Assembly: GCF_025685685.1 (NCBI RefSeq)
Contig: NZ_JAGSYH010000005.1
Span: 744,001 to 808,000 of the forward strand
DNA from: Acidicapsa dinghuensis
Lineage (GTDB): Bacteria; Acidobacteriota; Terriglobia; Terriglobales; Acidobacteriaceae
DNA: 64,000 nt
Direction of reading: 5' to 3'
Positions 1 through 7,266 of the stretch are shown here, one piece after another. Position numbers and translations under genes: made by a program. Each line of letters opens with the position of its first letter. Positions within the stretch are counted from its first letter, which is position 1. The notes beneath the pieces are model-generated. The model worked only from the letters and a program-made list of their open reading frames with translations, had not been told where the DNA came from and did not search any database.

Positions 1-438
1 TCCTCATCGCTGTTATTAGGCGCCTTGGACTATTACCAGGTGAAGGAAATGTCAGTGGTTCAGATCGTTCCCGATAATGATCATTGGACCGTAGACATCC
101 CCGATATGAGCGAGCCATGGAGTTCCACGACGGCGGGGGCATGGCGCTGGCTGCATGAATCCTGGACCTATGCAATTCCCGTCAACTCCGTCGCTACAAC
201 AAACATTCAAGCCCTGCGTGGCGAGCGCACAACCGAAGCTGCACGTTGGGAGGAAAACGAATGGGAGATCTTCGCTGGTGCGGGTCCAGACGTAACGGAA
301 AACGAAATGCGCGTCGTTCCGCTGGGAACCTTGTTAGCGGCAGACAAGTCCCTCGATCCAATAGTTGATTTAGCAGTAGGAGAGGGTCTGTGGCGCGACG
401 CAAGCTCCGACTGGCATCCCTGGCATTCCCGGAAATAA
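1..438 (+). CDS. DUF2185-like protein, 5' end missing
   Basis: The reading frame is open from base 1 and ends at a TAA, so the true start lies outside the window; an internal TTG at 25 would give 137 residues. The C-terminal half has a block running from a Trp-Glu-Ile-Phe-Ala-Gly segment through VVPLGTLL, DPIVDL and EGLWRD to WHPW. I recall this pattern from DUF2185 proteins, a family of unknown role sometimes found among immunity-type proteins. No signal peptide or membrane segment is visible in the part present. The next gene follows after about 40 bases on the same strand but is functionally unrelated. The family call is from memory of the motif, not from a search. Confidence 0.6.
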   Translation, partial: SSSLLLGALDYYQVKEMSVVQIVPDNDHWTVDIPDMSEPWSSTTAGAWRWLHESWTYAIPVNSVATTNIQALRGERTTEAARWEENEWEIFAGAGPDVTENEMRVVPLGTLLAADKSLDPIVDLAVGEGLWRDASSDWHPWHSRK

Positions 439-479
439 CCGAAGAGCATTCCCAATAAGGGTATGCAACAATACCGGCC

Positions 480-1640
480 ATGCGCCCTCTAGCCCTCATC
501 CTCGCATTAGCCCTGCCCATCGCCGCCACCGCCCAGCAGCACCCCGACACCCCACGCAAATTAGTCCTGATCGACCAGGACGGCAGCGGCCCCGGCGGCT
601 CCAATCAGATGTCCATGCTCCTCCTGCTCCAGTCGCCAAACATCCAAGTCCTCGGCATCACCATGGTCACCGGCAACGCCTGGCGCGATGAAGAGGCCCA
701 GCACACCCTGCGCATGCTCGAGCTCACCCACCACACCGACATCCCCTTAAGCCTCGGCGCAGTCTTCCCGCTCATCCGCACGCAACAGGAAACAAAGCTC
801 GAAGCCCCGCTAGTCGGCAACGTCGACTGGCTCGGAGCCTGGGGCGGCGGCCCAACGAATCTCTCCAGCACCGGCGCACCCGAACGCCTGCCCGCAGGCC
901 AGTCCGTCATCTACCAGAAGACCCACGGCCCCTACGAAGTCCCACCCCTGCCCGAGGGCGCACCCACACTCAAACCCATTGCAGAAGACGGCATCCACTT
1001 CCTCATCCGCCAGGTCCACGCCCACCCCCACCAGGTCACCATCTTCGCCTGCGGACCCATGACCGACATCGCCCTCGCCATCCGCACCGACCCTCAATTC
1101 GCCGAGCTCACGCAGGGAATCGTCCTCATGGGCGGCAGCCTCAACCCCCAAACCAACGATCCTGAATTCACCGAAACCCCGCGCCACGAGTTCAACTTCT
1201 GGTTCGACCCCGAAGCCGCCAGCATCGTCCTCCGCGCGCCCTGGCCCCGCCCCGAGGATAAGTATCCGGGCATTGGTGTCGTCGTCACCACCGTCGATAT
1301 CTCCCTAAAAGCCAGCTACACCCAGGCCATGGTCGACGCCCTCGCCAAATCCTCCTCGCCCGCCGCCCAATATCTCGCCAAATTTTCCGAAGAGCGCTAT
1401 TACATGTGGGACGAGATCACCGCCGCCGCCCTCATCGATCCCACCCTCATCACCAAAGAGCGCCAGGTCTACATGGACGTAGACATCAACCACGGCCCCG
1501 AATACGGCAACACCCTGACCTGGACCGACCAGTTCCACCCGCAAACAGGCGTCCAAAAAGTCCACGCCCAGCTAGACCTCGACCTGCCCCGCTTCGAAAA
1601 ACTCTTCCTCGACCTCATGACCCAATCTGCGTCGCAGTAA
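480..1640 (+). CDS. secreted nucleoside hydrolase-like protein, atypical metal site
   Basis: 386 residues with a clear N-terminal signal peptide (hydrophobic residues 4-18, then ATAQQ). Nucleoside hydrolases cleave the N-glycosidic bond of nucleosides using a Ca2+ held by an N-terminal DxDxxxDD motif. The fold is recognisable: a central GGSLNP segment, then HEFNFWFDPEAAS, which matches the family EFN...DPEAA signature, and a late MWDE segment in place of the usual HDP. The N-terminal motif is unusual: Asp32 and Asp34 are present but the Asp-Asp pair is replaced by a Gly/Ser/Asn-rich stretch (Ser41-Asn42). Export and the altered site suggest a periplasmic hydrolase with different substrate or metal use. 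Fold confidence is high, activity uncertain. Confidence 0.8.
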   Translation: MRPLALILALALPIAATAQQHPDTPRKLVLIDQDGSGPGGSNQMSMLLLLQSPNIQVLGITMVTGNAWRDEEAQHTLRMLELTHHTDIPLSLGAVFPLIRTQQETKLEAPLVGNVDWLGAWGGGPTNLSSTGAPERLPAGQSVIYQKTHGPYEVPPLPEGAPTLKPIAEDGIHFLIRQVHAHPHQVTIFACGPMTDIALAIRTDPQFAELTQGIVLMGGSLNPQTNDPEFTETPRHEFNFWFDPEAASIVLRAPWPRPEDKYPGIGVVVTTVDISLKASYTQAMVDALAKSSSPAAQYLAKFSEERYYMWDEITAAALIDPTLITKERQVYMDVDINHGPEYGNTLTWTDQFHPQTGVQKVHAQLDLDLPRFEKLFLDLMTQSASQ

Positions 1641-1699
1641 ACAGCCGATTTTCCCAGACGCTGAGCAGACAGCCCACCCATCAGCCTCGATCCCCCATA

Positions 1700-1930
1700 C
1701 CCTCACCGACGAAACTGTGCCCCATTCATCGCAGCTTTATCGCGATGAGTGGGCGGGACTCATCCAACTCGCGCCTCAGCCTCCCACCAACGAAACTGTG
1801 CCCCATTCATCGCAGCTTGATCGCGATGAGTGGGCGGAACTCATCCGGTTCGCACTTCAGCATCCCACCAACGAATCTGTGCCCCATTCATCGCAGCTTG
1901 ATCGCGATGAGTGGGCGGAACTCATCTAAG
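1700..1930 (+). repeat. three tandem 81-bp REP-type palindromic repeats
   Basis: Three copies with TGTGCCCC beginning at 1716, 1797 and 1878, a period of exactly 81 bp. Each contains an imperfect palindrome, CCCATTCATCGC then a loop of about 9 bases, then GCGATGAGTGGG, with one G-T pair in the stem. The same hairpin recurs at 2262, 2512 (inverted) and 3597. Position next to a RAYT gene and the hairpin form fit REP (repetitive extragenic palindrome) elements. Because 81 is a multiple of three, the array reads as an open frame, but this is not taken as coding. Confidence 0.85.
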
Positions 1931-1938
1931 ATGCTTTC

Positions 1939-2541
1939 ATGCCCTCCGGATTGAAACGCTTTCAGAAGGCGGAAGCGCTCCATTTCATCACCTTCAGCTG
2001 CTTCCACCGTCTTCCACTCCTCCAAGCTCCGTCCACAAAGGAAACATTTGAGACCATCCTCGAGGAAACGCGAGCCCGTCACGAGGCTCGGATTTACGCC
2101 TATGTCTTGATGCCTGAACACGTGCATCTGCTCATCAACGAACCGCCCCGGATTCTGCTCGCACAATTTCTCAAATCCCTCAAACAGATGACTTCGCGGC
2201 AATTGCGGAGGCAGGTGTCCCAGACATCGGCCTCTATGCATCCGTATTCCACGGACGCAGTTGTGCCCCATTCATCGCAGCTTCATCGCGATGAGTGGGC
2301 GGGACGCCAGTTCTGGCAGTCGCGTTACTATGACAGCAACATTCGCGGCGAAGAAGCCCATTCCAAGGTCGTTCGCTACATCCATCGCAATCCAGTAAAG
2401 AGGGGATTGGTGGCAAAACCGGAGGACTGGGCATGGTCCAGCTTTCGCCATTACGCAACTGGAGCCCGAGGTGTGGTGGAGATCGAATCGGAGTGGACAG
2501 CGAGACTGCGTCCCCCACTCATCGGGATAAAGCCGCAATGA
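1939..2541 (+). CDS. REP-associated tyrosine transposase (RAYT, Y1/IS200-like HUH family)
   Basis: 200 residues. The HUH motif is visible as His61-Val-His63 in YVLMPEHVHLL, followed by a candidate catalytic tyrosine at 130/131 in RYYDSNIR and the conserved family tail NPVKRGLV...EDWAWSS (151-168). RAYTs are single-stranded DNA transposases, normally single copy and domesticated, that cut and join REP hairpins. Three tandem REPs lie immediately upstream and an inverted REP overlaps the 3' end, including the stop codon, giving a REPtron-like layout. A further REP copy lies inside the gene and encodes about residues 107-122 in frame, between the helical region and the tyrosine motif. Whether the protein tolerates this insert is unknown. 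Confidence 0.85.
   Translation: MPSGLKRFQKAEALHFITFSCFHRLPLLQAPSTKETFETILEETRARHEARIYAYVLMPEHVHLLINEPPRILLAQFLKSLKQMTSRQLRRQVSQTSASMHPYSTDAVVPHSSQLHRDEWAGRQFWQSRYYDSNIRGEEAHSKVVRYIHRNPVKRGLVAKPEDWAWSSFRHYATGARGVVEIESEWTARLRPPLIGIKPQ
2262..2304 (+). repeat. REP palindrome inside the RAYT coding sequence
   Basis: TTGTGCCCC followed by the same CCCATTCATCGC / GCGATGAGTGGG hairpin as the upstream array. It is in frame and adds about 16 residues (VVPHSSQL to DEWAG) to the transposase. Confidence 0.85.
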
Positions 2542-2552
2542 ATGGGGCACAG
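2512..2552 (-). repeat. inverted REP palindrome overlapping the RAYT stop codon
   Basis: On the minus strand this reads CTGTGCCCCATTCATTGCGG, a loop, then CCGATGAGTGGGGG. It has slightly diverged from the other copies and is in the opposite orientation, so the RAYT gene is flanked by inverted REPs. The RAYT stop at 2539-2541 lies inside it. Confidence 0.8.
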
Positions 2553-2840
2553 TCCGGTTTGTGGCTGTCACGATAGGGGACGAAGCGTCGCCGGACCACC
2601 TGCCTGTCTTCGGATCGGATGACTAGCTCTGCACATTGAAATAATTCTTGAAATTGCCTCTACGCTTGTACCTATGAGCTGGCATGCGTAATCCTCACGA
2701 AATATCTTTCGCGGGCTTGATTAGCACCACTGTCATTCATGTAACGCGTGTCGGATGTTCTGCTACAAATTTCGCATACTAATTTCGGAGAATATACTGA
2801 CGAAGAAACAAACCGATACTCGATAGAGAAGGGAAGAATT

Positions 2841-3326
2841 ATGGCATATTGGCGTATGCAGCTACACCCCGATGAGTCCCACGAGGCCGTCCGGCACACA
2901 GTAGAAAGCTTATGCGCAGGGTATATTGGCTTGGACTTTTCGTCAGGAGTACCCGACATGACCACCGTCACCCGCGACGTTCTTCCCGAGAGCGAGCGCC
3001 ACTACTGGGCGTTCGCTCTCGAGATGACGGAAGGTGACCGAGTGCTATTATTCACTCATCATTTCCCCTTTGCGCTAGTAAGGGTGTCCGGCCCATACAA
3101 CTACATCCATTCACGAGCTCCGGAGTTAGGTGTCTGGTTTCGACACTTCCGGAAAGTCGATGATGTTCACTACTATGGAGATTTCGTCAAGAACGCTCGC
3201 ATCTGGGAAAACCTTGTCATGACAGCTACGATAACCCCGCTCCGGGACGTGAACTCCGGTTCATATCAAGTTATTGAGCGATGGCTCTCGGCTCTGAGTG
3301 AAGCACCGACTGGGGAGAGCGAATAG
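2841..3326 (+). CDS. hypothetical protein with possible EVE/PUA-like fold
   Basis: 161 residues from the ATG at 2841, chosen because GAAGGGAAG lies just upstream and the protein then begins MAYWRMQLHPDE, which looks like a natural N-terminus. A GTG at 2748 would add 31 residues. The middle has GDRVLLFTHHFPFALVRVSG followed by aromatic-rich segments (GVWFRHFRKVDD, YYGDF). This strand pattern is reminiscent of EVE/PUA-type readers of modified bases, which often accompany restriction-like nucleases; that link is an inference. It sits in a short AT-richer segment bracketed by REP elements, directly before a truncated gene. No specific family is recognised with certainty. Confidence 0.6.
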   Translation: MAYWRMQLHPDESHEAVRHTVESLCAGYIGLDFSSGVPDMTTVTRDVLPESERHYWAFALEMTEGDRVLLFTHHFPFALVRVSGPYNYIHSRAPELGVWFRHFRKVDDVHYYGDFVKNARIWENLVMTATITPLRDVNSGSYQVIERWLSALSEAPTGESE

Positions 3327-3334
3327 TAACTAAT

Positions 3335-3595
3335 ATGGAGCGCGTTGAATTTTTAGAAAGGATCCGCTTTGGCGAACCGAACATCTTGGCTCGAGAATAC
3401 CTCATGTCCGACGAGGCGCATGCCTTTTCTGATATCGCGAGCTACTCACTGTTTCGGGATAAAGTTCAGTCGCTTTTTCAAGCTGTCGAACACGTTGCCG
3501 TTGTCGGCAGTGCAAACTGGCGATACAGTCTTAACCCTGAAAAAGGGCAGGTGGCCCAGTCATCGACCCCGCTGCTTCTCATCCCACCAGAGTAG
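3335..3595 (+). pseudogene. truncated N-terminal fragment, possibly of a nucleotidyltransferase-like protein
   Basis: 86 codons from the ATG at 3335 (8 bases after the previous stop) to a TAG at 3593-3595. Residues 1-70 look like the start of a longer protein: an N-terminal helical region, then AVEHVAVVGSANWRYSLNPEKG. A GSA...S...P element of this kind often precedes the catalytic DxD of nucleotidyltransferase-fold proteins. The sequence then turns into a low-similarity tail and stops one base before a REP palindrome at 3597, with no catalytic residues present. I infer that the 3' part was lost at the REP boundary. It could instead be a genuine small protein. The family hint is weak. Confidence 0.5.
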
Positions 3596-3596
3596 T

Positions 3597-3640
3597 TGTG
3601 CCCCATTCATCGCAGCTTCATCGCGATGAGTGGGCGGGAC
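3597..3640 (+). repeat. REP palindrome at the edge of the cargo segment
   Basis: TGTGCCCC with the CCCATTCATCGC / GCGATGAGTGGG hairpin, almost identical to the copy inside the RAYT gene. It separates the truncated gene ending at 3595 from the 3' end of the convergent PanE-like gene (stop at 3668). Confidence 0.85.
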
Positions 3641-3667
3641 TGCTTCCACCATCCTCCGGCGGGCGGC

Positions 3668-4534
3668 TCACAACGCCTTGAGCAGCGAAAACAACAGCGC
3701 ATTCCGCGGCGTAGGAACGTTGTGCTCCCGTCCACGACGAACAATCACACCCACGCGCGCATCCGTCTCCATCTCATGGCCAGCAAGCCGATCCGCAAGC
3801 AGCGAGTTGACTGCGTCGACGGGATAATTGCGGTATTGCGCAAGCACCTGTTGCGGAAGATCCGCGTCGAGTTTTGCGCCCACAGCGCGGCCCACAGCAG
3901 CGCACTCGCTCACGACCTCAAGCGTCGATTGGCCGATAGCCTCGTCGCGATAGATGCCTGCCGGTTTACCCAAAAGCGCAGAGATAGATCCGGCAGAGTT
4001 AATGCACAGCTTGCGCCACGCAGCGGAGACGAAATCCGTAGTCAAAGTGATCTGCGCCGCAGAGCCATGGAACAACCCAGCAAGAGCGCGCCCCGGCCCG
4101 TCATCCTGAATAAAGAGTTCAGCAGCACCGCGCTGGCGGACGCTATCAGGCGCACGCCGTTCCGCAGGACAATCAATAATGACAGGCACAATCTGTTCCG
4201 CCGGGACATAAGGAGCAAAGCGCTCTCGGTGCTCCACCCCGTTCTGGAAGACAGCCACCGGCGCACCTTGTATGCATAGTTGCTGAAGCCACGCGCCCGC
4301 TCCCGCAGCATCGTAAGCCTTGGTAGCCACCATCACCCAATCAACAGGCCCCGCCTGTGCCGGATCGGTGTAGTTAGTGCATGTAAGGTTGACGTCGCCC
4401 TCAGGAGTTTCCACGTCCAGCTTCGGGAGCGGCCGTCGCGTGCACAGTACCAGCTCATGCTGCCCGGTTGAATGGATCAATGCGGCTATCACCGCTCCAA
4501 TTGCCCCTACCCCCACCACCGCAATGCGCGCCAT
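3668..4534 (-). CDS. 2-dehydropantoate 2-reductase-family protein (PanE/ApbA-like)
   Basis: 288 residues from the ATG at 4534, which places the Rossmann motif GVGAIG at the very N-terminus (MARIAVVGVGAIG), as the family has; a longer frame reaches 4579. Members reduce ketopantoate to pantoate with NADPH in pantothenate synthesis, though many paralogs act on other 2-oxo acids. The second domain has the family pattern WRKLCINSAGSISALLGKP, whose Lys is the expected catalytic residue, then a helical C-terminal domain with ETDARVG. It is not next to other coenzyme A genes (coaD lies 54 kb away), so the exact substrate is unproven. Its 3' end lies 28 bases from a REP element. Confidence 0.85.
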   Translation of the reverse strand: MARIAVVGVGAIGAVIAALIHSTGQHELVLCTRRPLPKLDVETPEGDVNLTCTNYTDPAQAGPVDWVMVATKAYDAAGAGAWLQQLCIQGAPVAVFQNGVEHRERFAPYVPAEQIVPVIIDCPAERRAPDSVRQRGAAELFIQDDGPGRALAGLFHGSAAQITLTTDFVSAAWRKLCINSAGSISALLGKPAGIYRDEAIGQSTLEVVSECAAVGRAVGAKLDADLPQQVLAQYRNYPVDAVNSLLADRLAGHEMETDARVGVIVRRGREHNVPTPRNALLFSLLKAL

Positions 4535-4624
4535 GCGATCCATTATTTCAAGAAAAGTCAGGGGCCACGCGCAGGACACACTCCGATTCGTCTCACAACC
4601 CTACATCCAGCAGGGAGTTAAGAA

Positions 4625-4951
4625 TTAAACAACCGGATCGGAGTGATTTCGGGACGGAGGGTGCTTTAGGTCTTCGTCTTCAATCGTCTTTGCAGCAATT
4701 CGCTGGAGCAATTGCCTCTTGAGTGTCTCCAACGCTGAATCGCTTGGGCTCAGTACCATATCCTCTTCCAGGTGCTGAATCGTAAGACGGAGAGCATTGA
4801 CCACCTGTACATTTGTTGCCAGAACACACCTCGTTATGTTCGATGGCAAACATAGGGATCGCGTTGTAAACGGTAACGCTATTTTCGCGGAGCGCAGGAT
4901 TTCCGGCCATTCCTCTTCAGTGTCGACAGTGAATCGATCGACTTTGCGCAT
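4625..4951 (-). CDS. hypothetical small protein
   Basis: 108 residues. On the minus strand a GAGGG ribosome binding site lies 7 bases before the ATG, which supports translation. The sequence is polar with a predicted helical C-terminal half (NALRLTIQHLEED through LKRQLLQRIAAKTIEDED). There is no signal peptide, membrane segment or motif that I recognise. The gene lies 91 bases upstream of the PanE-like gene on the same strand and might be cotranscribed with it. Confidence 0.5.
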   Translation of the reverse strand: MRKVDRFTVDTEEEWPEILRSAKIALPFTTRSLCLPSNITRCVLATNVQVVNALRLTIQHLEEDMVLSPSDSALETLKRQLLQRIAAKTIEDEDLKHPPSRNHSDPVV

Positions 4952-5181
4952 AAATTTCCCTCAAACAGGCACAATAGAAACAGCCAGCTCTGCATTCCAC
5001 CGGTCCTGTTATCGAATCGGTAAATAAAGCTGTATCCATCTGTTGGCAAGAAAATAAATACTCCCCCTCCCCCTCTGATTTTCCGTTTCTTCGCCTCCGT
5101 CGTCAGCAGCTCCCGCAGCCAGCGGCGGCCATAGCCATAAGCCTCAAACCTCCGCTACACTTCTGCCTCAGGAGTGTACGC

Positions 5182-5652
5182 GTGAAGAAACTTCTCTATC
5201 CCATCCTGGCCGCTGCCCTCGTCCTCACTGGTTCCAGCATCGCCCGGTCACAAGATCAAGGCCAGCCGTCGCAGCCCCAGCCCGCAGGAGCCGAGCCGCA
5301 AGCCCAGTCTTCCCCTGACGCCGCCAAGCCCGACGTCCGCATCAACGGCAAGTGGCACTTCGTCTTCGACACCGAAGGCGGCGACCGCGAATTCGAAGCC
5401 GAATTCACCGTCGATCCCGACGGCAACGTCACCGGCACCTTCGGACCCAGTGCCGTCAAAGGCACCTTCAAAGACGGCCACCTCAGCCTGCTCTTCGAGA
5501 CCACCTCGGAGGAGGCCAACGAAACCGCCCCGCTCCACATCGACGGCAAATTCGACGACAAAACCACCAGTCTTACCGGCACATGGCAGTTCTCCTCCTA
5601 CGACGGAGCCTTCAAAGCCACTCACCCGGACACGGCCCAACCCACGCAATAA
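5182..5652 (+). CDS. secreted hypothetical protein, beta-rich
   Basis: 156 residues from a GTG start with CAGGAG 7 bases upstream. A signal peptide (MKKLLYPILAAALVLTGSS) is followed by a low-complexity Gln/Pro/Ala linker (about 24-50) and then a compact domain of alternating strands (INGKWHFVFDTEGGDREFEAEF, GNVTGTFG, GTFKDGHLSLLFE, SLTGTWQF). The repeated 'G-x-W / G-T-F' strand pattern suggests a lipocalin-like or similar small barrel exported to the periplasm. No enzymatic residues are recognised. It is followed by a palindromic element and then the GntR gene; no operon partner is evident. Confidence 0.7.
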   Translation: MKKLLYPILAAALVLTGSSIARSQDQGQPSQPQPAGAEPQAQSSPDAAKPDVRINGKWHFVFDTEGGDREFEAEFTVDPDGNVTGTFGPSAVKGTFKDGHLSLLFETTSEEANETAPLHIDGKFDDKTTSLTGTWQFSSYDGAFKATHPDTAQPTQ

Positions 5653-5694
5653 GCACCAACCACGTCGTTTTTCTTTCAGAAGTTCCACAAATTC

Positions 5695-5743
5695 GGGTGC
5701 CACACTCCGGGGTCCCCAGTGACAGGTCTTCGTCGCTGGGGTG
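5695..5743 (+). repeat. second-type REP-like palindrome
   Basis: GGGTGCCACAC, then CCCCAGTGAC, loop aggtcttc, GTCGCTGGGG. The stem is 10 bp with one G-T pair. It is close kin to the element inside the LplT-Aas gene at 10547 and shares the GGTGCC leader with the first REP family. Confidence 0.75.
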
Positions 5744-5933
5744 GAGGTCTCGCTTCTAGGACCTGGGAACCACAAATCTGCACTCGCTTTTCCTTCTGTC
5801 ATTTCCAAAGGGAATCTACTGTCAGCGAGCGCAAAGCACGAGCCGTCCTTTCACACTTACACTTCACACTCACATCCCAAAACCAGCTACCATAGAGCCT
5901 CAGAACGATCCAACAGCGGCGCGGGAGAGGGAA

Positions 5934-6848
5934 GTGAGACTCTGGTTCTCATCAAGCGGTGAAGTCCCTATCTACCGACAGCTAGTCACCCAGATTTCGC
6001 TCGCCATCCTCAGCGGCGATCTCAAGCCCGGCGACCGCCTCCCCAGCACCCGCGAACTAGCCCGCCGCTTCGGCATCCATCCCAACACCATCAGCGCCGG
6101 CTACCGTGAGCTGGAGCGCGAAGGCTTCACCGAAACCCGCCACGGCAGCGGCGTCTACGTCAGCCCTAACGCCGACACGCCCACTACACCTGAGCAGATC
6201 CTCGACCAGCACATCGCCGCCTTCTTCCGCGCCGTCCGCGAGCTCAACCTCTCCGCTACGATGATCCGCGAGCGTGTCTCCCGCTGGATCGCCTCACCCC
6301 CGCCCGACCACTTTCTCCTCATCGACCCCGACGCCGACCTCCGAGAAATCCTCCTCACGGAAATCCGTCAGCTGACCCAGCTCCCCGCCAGCGGAGGCAC
6401 CGTCGAAGACTGTGCCAGTCCCGACGTCGTAGAACGCGCCATCCCTCTCTGCCGCCCCAGCAAGACAAAGCTCGTCCGCGCGGCTCTGCCCATGGGAACG
6501 GAATTAGTCACACTCCAGATCCGCTCCGCCCATCGCTGGCTCGACCCCTGGCTCCCTGAAATCAAAGGCGAGCTCATGGGCGTGGTCTCCCACTGGCCCG
6601 AGTTCCTCACCATCGCGCGCACCATGCTGATCGCCGCCGGGCTAAGCCCTGAATCGCTAATCTTCCGCGACCCCCGCCGCCCTCGCTGGTCCCGCGGCCT
6701 CGACCAGACCAGCGCCATCCTCTGCGACGCCTACACCGCCGCCACCCGCGCTCTGCCCAAAGGCCCCCGCATTATCATCTTTCCGCTCCTCGCCGACTCA
6801 GCCCGCGAAGAGCTAGCCCGCTTCTCCCAACCTCCCGTCGTCCCTTAA
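5934..6848 (+). CDS. GntR-family transcriptional regulator, YtrA-like N-terminus with long C-terminal domain
   Basis: 304 residues from a GTG start preceded by GGGAGAGGGAA. Residues 1-75 are a typical GntR winged helix: VPIYRQLVTQI, GDLKPGDRLPSTRELARRFGIHPNTIS and REGFTETRHGSGVYV. YtrA-type members usually have only a short C-terminal dimerisation helix, whereas this protein carries about 200 further residues with an Ile/Leu-rich end (RIIIFPLLADSAREEL) that I do not recognise as an aminotransferase or ligand domain. The target is unknown. A degraded copy of the 3' end of a related gene lies at 7951-8057, downstream of the next two genes. Confidence 0.85.
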   Translation: MRLWFSSSGEVPIYRQLVTQISLAILSGDLKPGDRLPSTRELARRFGIHPNTISAGYRELEREGFTETRHGSGVYVSPNADTPTTPEQILDQHIAAFFRAVRELNLSATMIRERVSRWIASPPPDHFLLIDPDADLREILLTEIRQLTQLPASGGTVEDCASPDVVERAIPLCRPSKTKLVRAALPMGTELVTLQIRSAHRWLDPWLPEIKGELMGVVSHWPEFLTIARTMLIAAGLSPESLIFRDPRRPRWSRGLDQTSAILCDAYTAATRALPKGPRIIIFPLLADSAREELARFSQPPVVP

Positions 6849-6930
6849 TAAGTCGTCTGAAACAGCGAATGCCGATCCAAAGCGGTCTTAACAGTTGTGT
6901 CAATTCTATTTCTTCGCTATATATGAATAA

Positions 6931-7266
6931 ATGGTGCGACGAAACTATCTCGGTGAGATGGAATTGATGGTCCTTCTGGCGGTAGTGCGGCTGGGCGATG
7001 ACGCCTATGGCGTTCCAATCTCCAAAGAGTTGCTGCTCATTGCGCAGAGAGAAGTTAGCGTGGGCAGCATATACGCCGCCCTCGAAAGGCTTGAGAGCAA
7101 AGGGTTCGTTTCTTCATCGTTGGGTGAGCCGACGCCCGAGCGCGGAGGACGCGCGAAGCGATATTTTCATGTAACTCGAACCGGCGTTCGGACACTGGAG
7201 CAAACGCGCGAATCGCTCACACGATTGTGGAGTGACGTACCCGCACTGAAAGGAAAAAGCGCATGA
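6931..7266 (+). CDS. PadR-family transcriptional regulator
   Basis: 111 residues. The PadR winged helix is evident: LGEMELMVLLAVVRLGDDAYGVPISKEL, VSVGSIYAALERLESKGFV, then GRAKRYFHVTRTGVRTLEQTRESL. The stop overlaps the start of the next gene by 4 bases (ATGA), so the two are almost certainly one translationally coupled operon. In acidobacteria PadR genes commonly sit directly before large permease genes; here the partner is a short membrane protein with a permease-prefix-like N-terminus. The promoter was not resolved, although AT-rich TATATATGA lies just before the start. Confidence 0.9.
   Translation: MVRRNYLGEMELMVLLAVVRLGDDAYGVPISKELLLIAQREVSVGSIYAALERLESKGFVSSSLGEPTPERGGRAKRYFHVTRTGVRTLEQTRESLTRLWSDVPALKGKSA

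Noticed and set aside
1406..1954. Open frames across the 81-bp repeats that encode repeated peptides
   Set aside because: They exist because the repeat length is a multiple of three; they overlap the nucleoside hydrolase in another frame and have no ribosome site.
3596..4279. Plus-strand frame of 227 codons antisense to the PanE-like gene
   Set aside because: The minus strand carries a clear Rossmann-fold reductase with all family motifs; the plus frame is low-complexity and Arg-rich.
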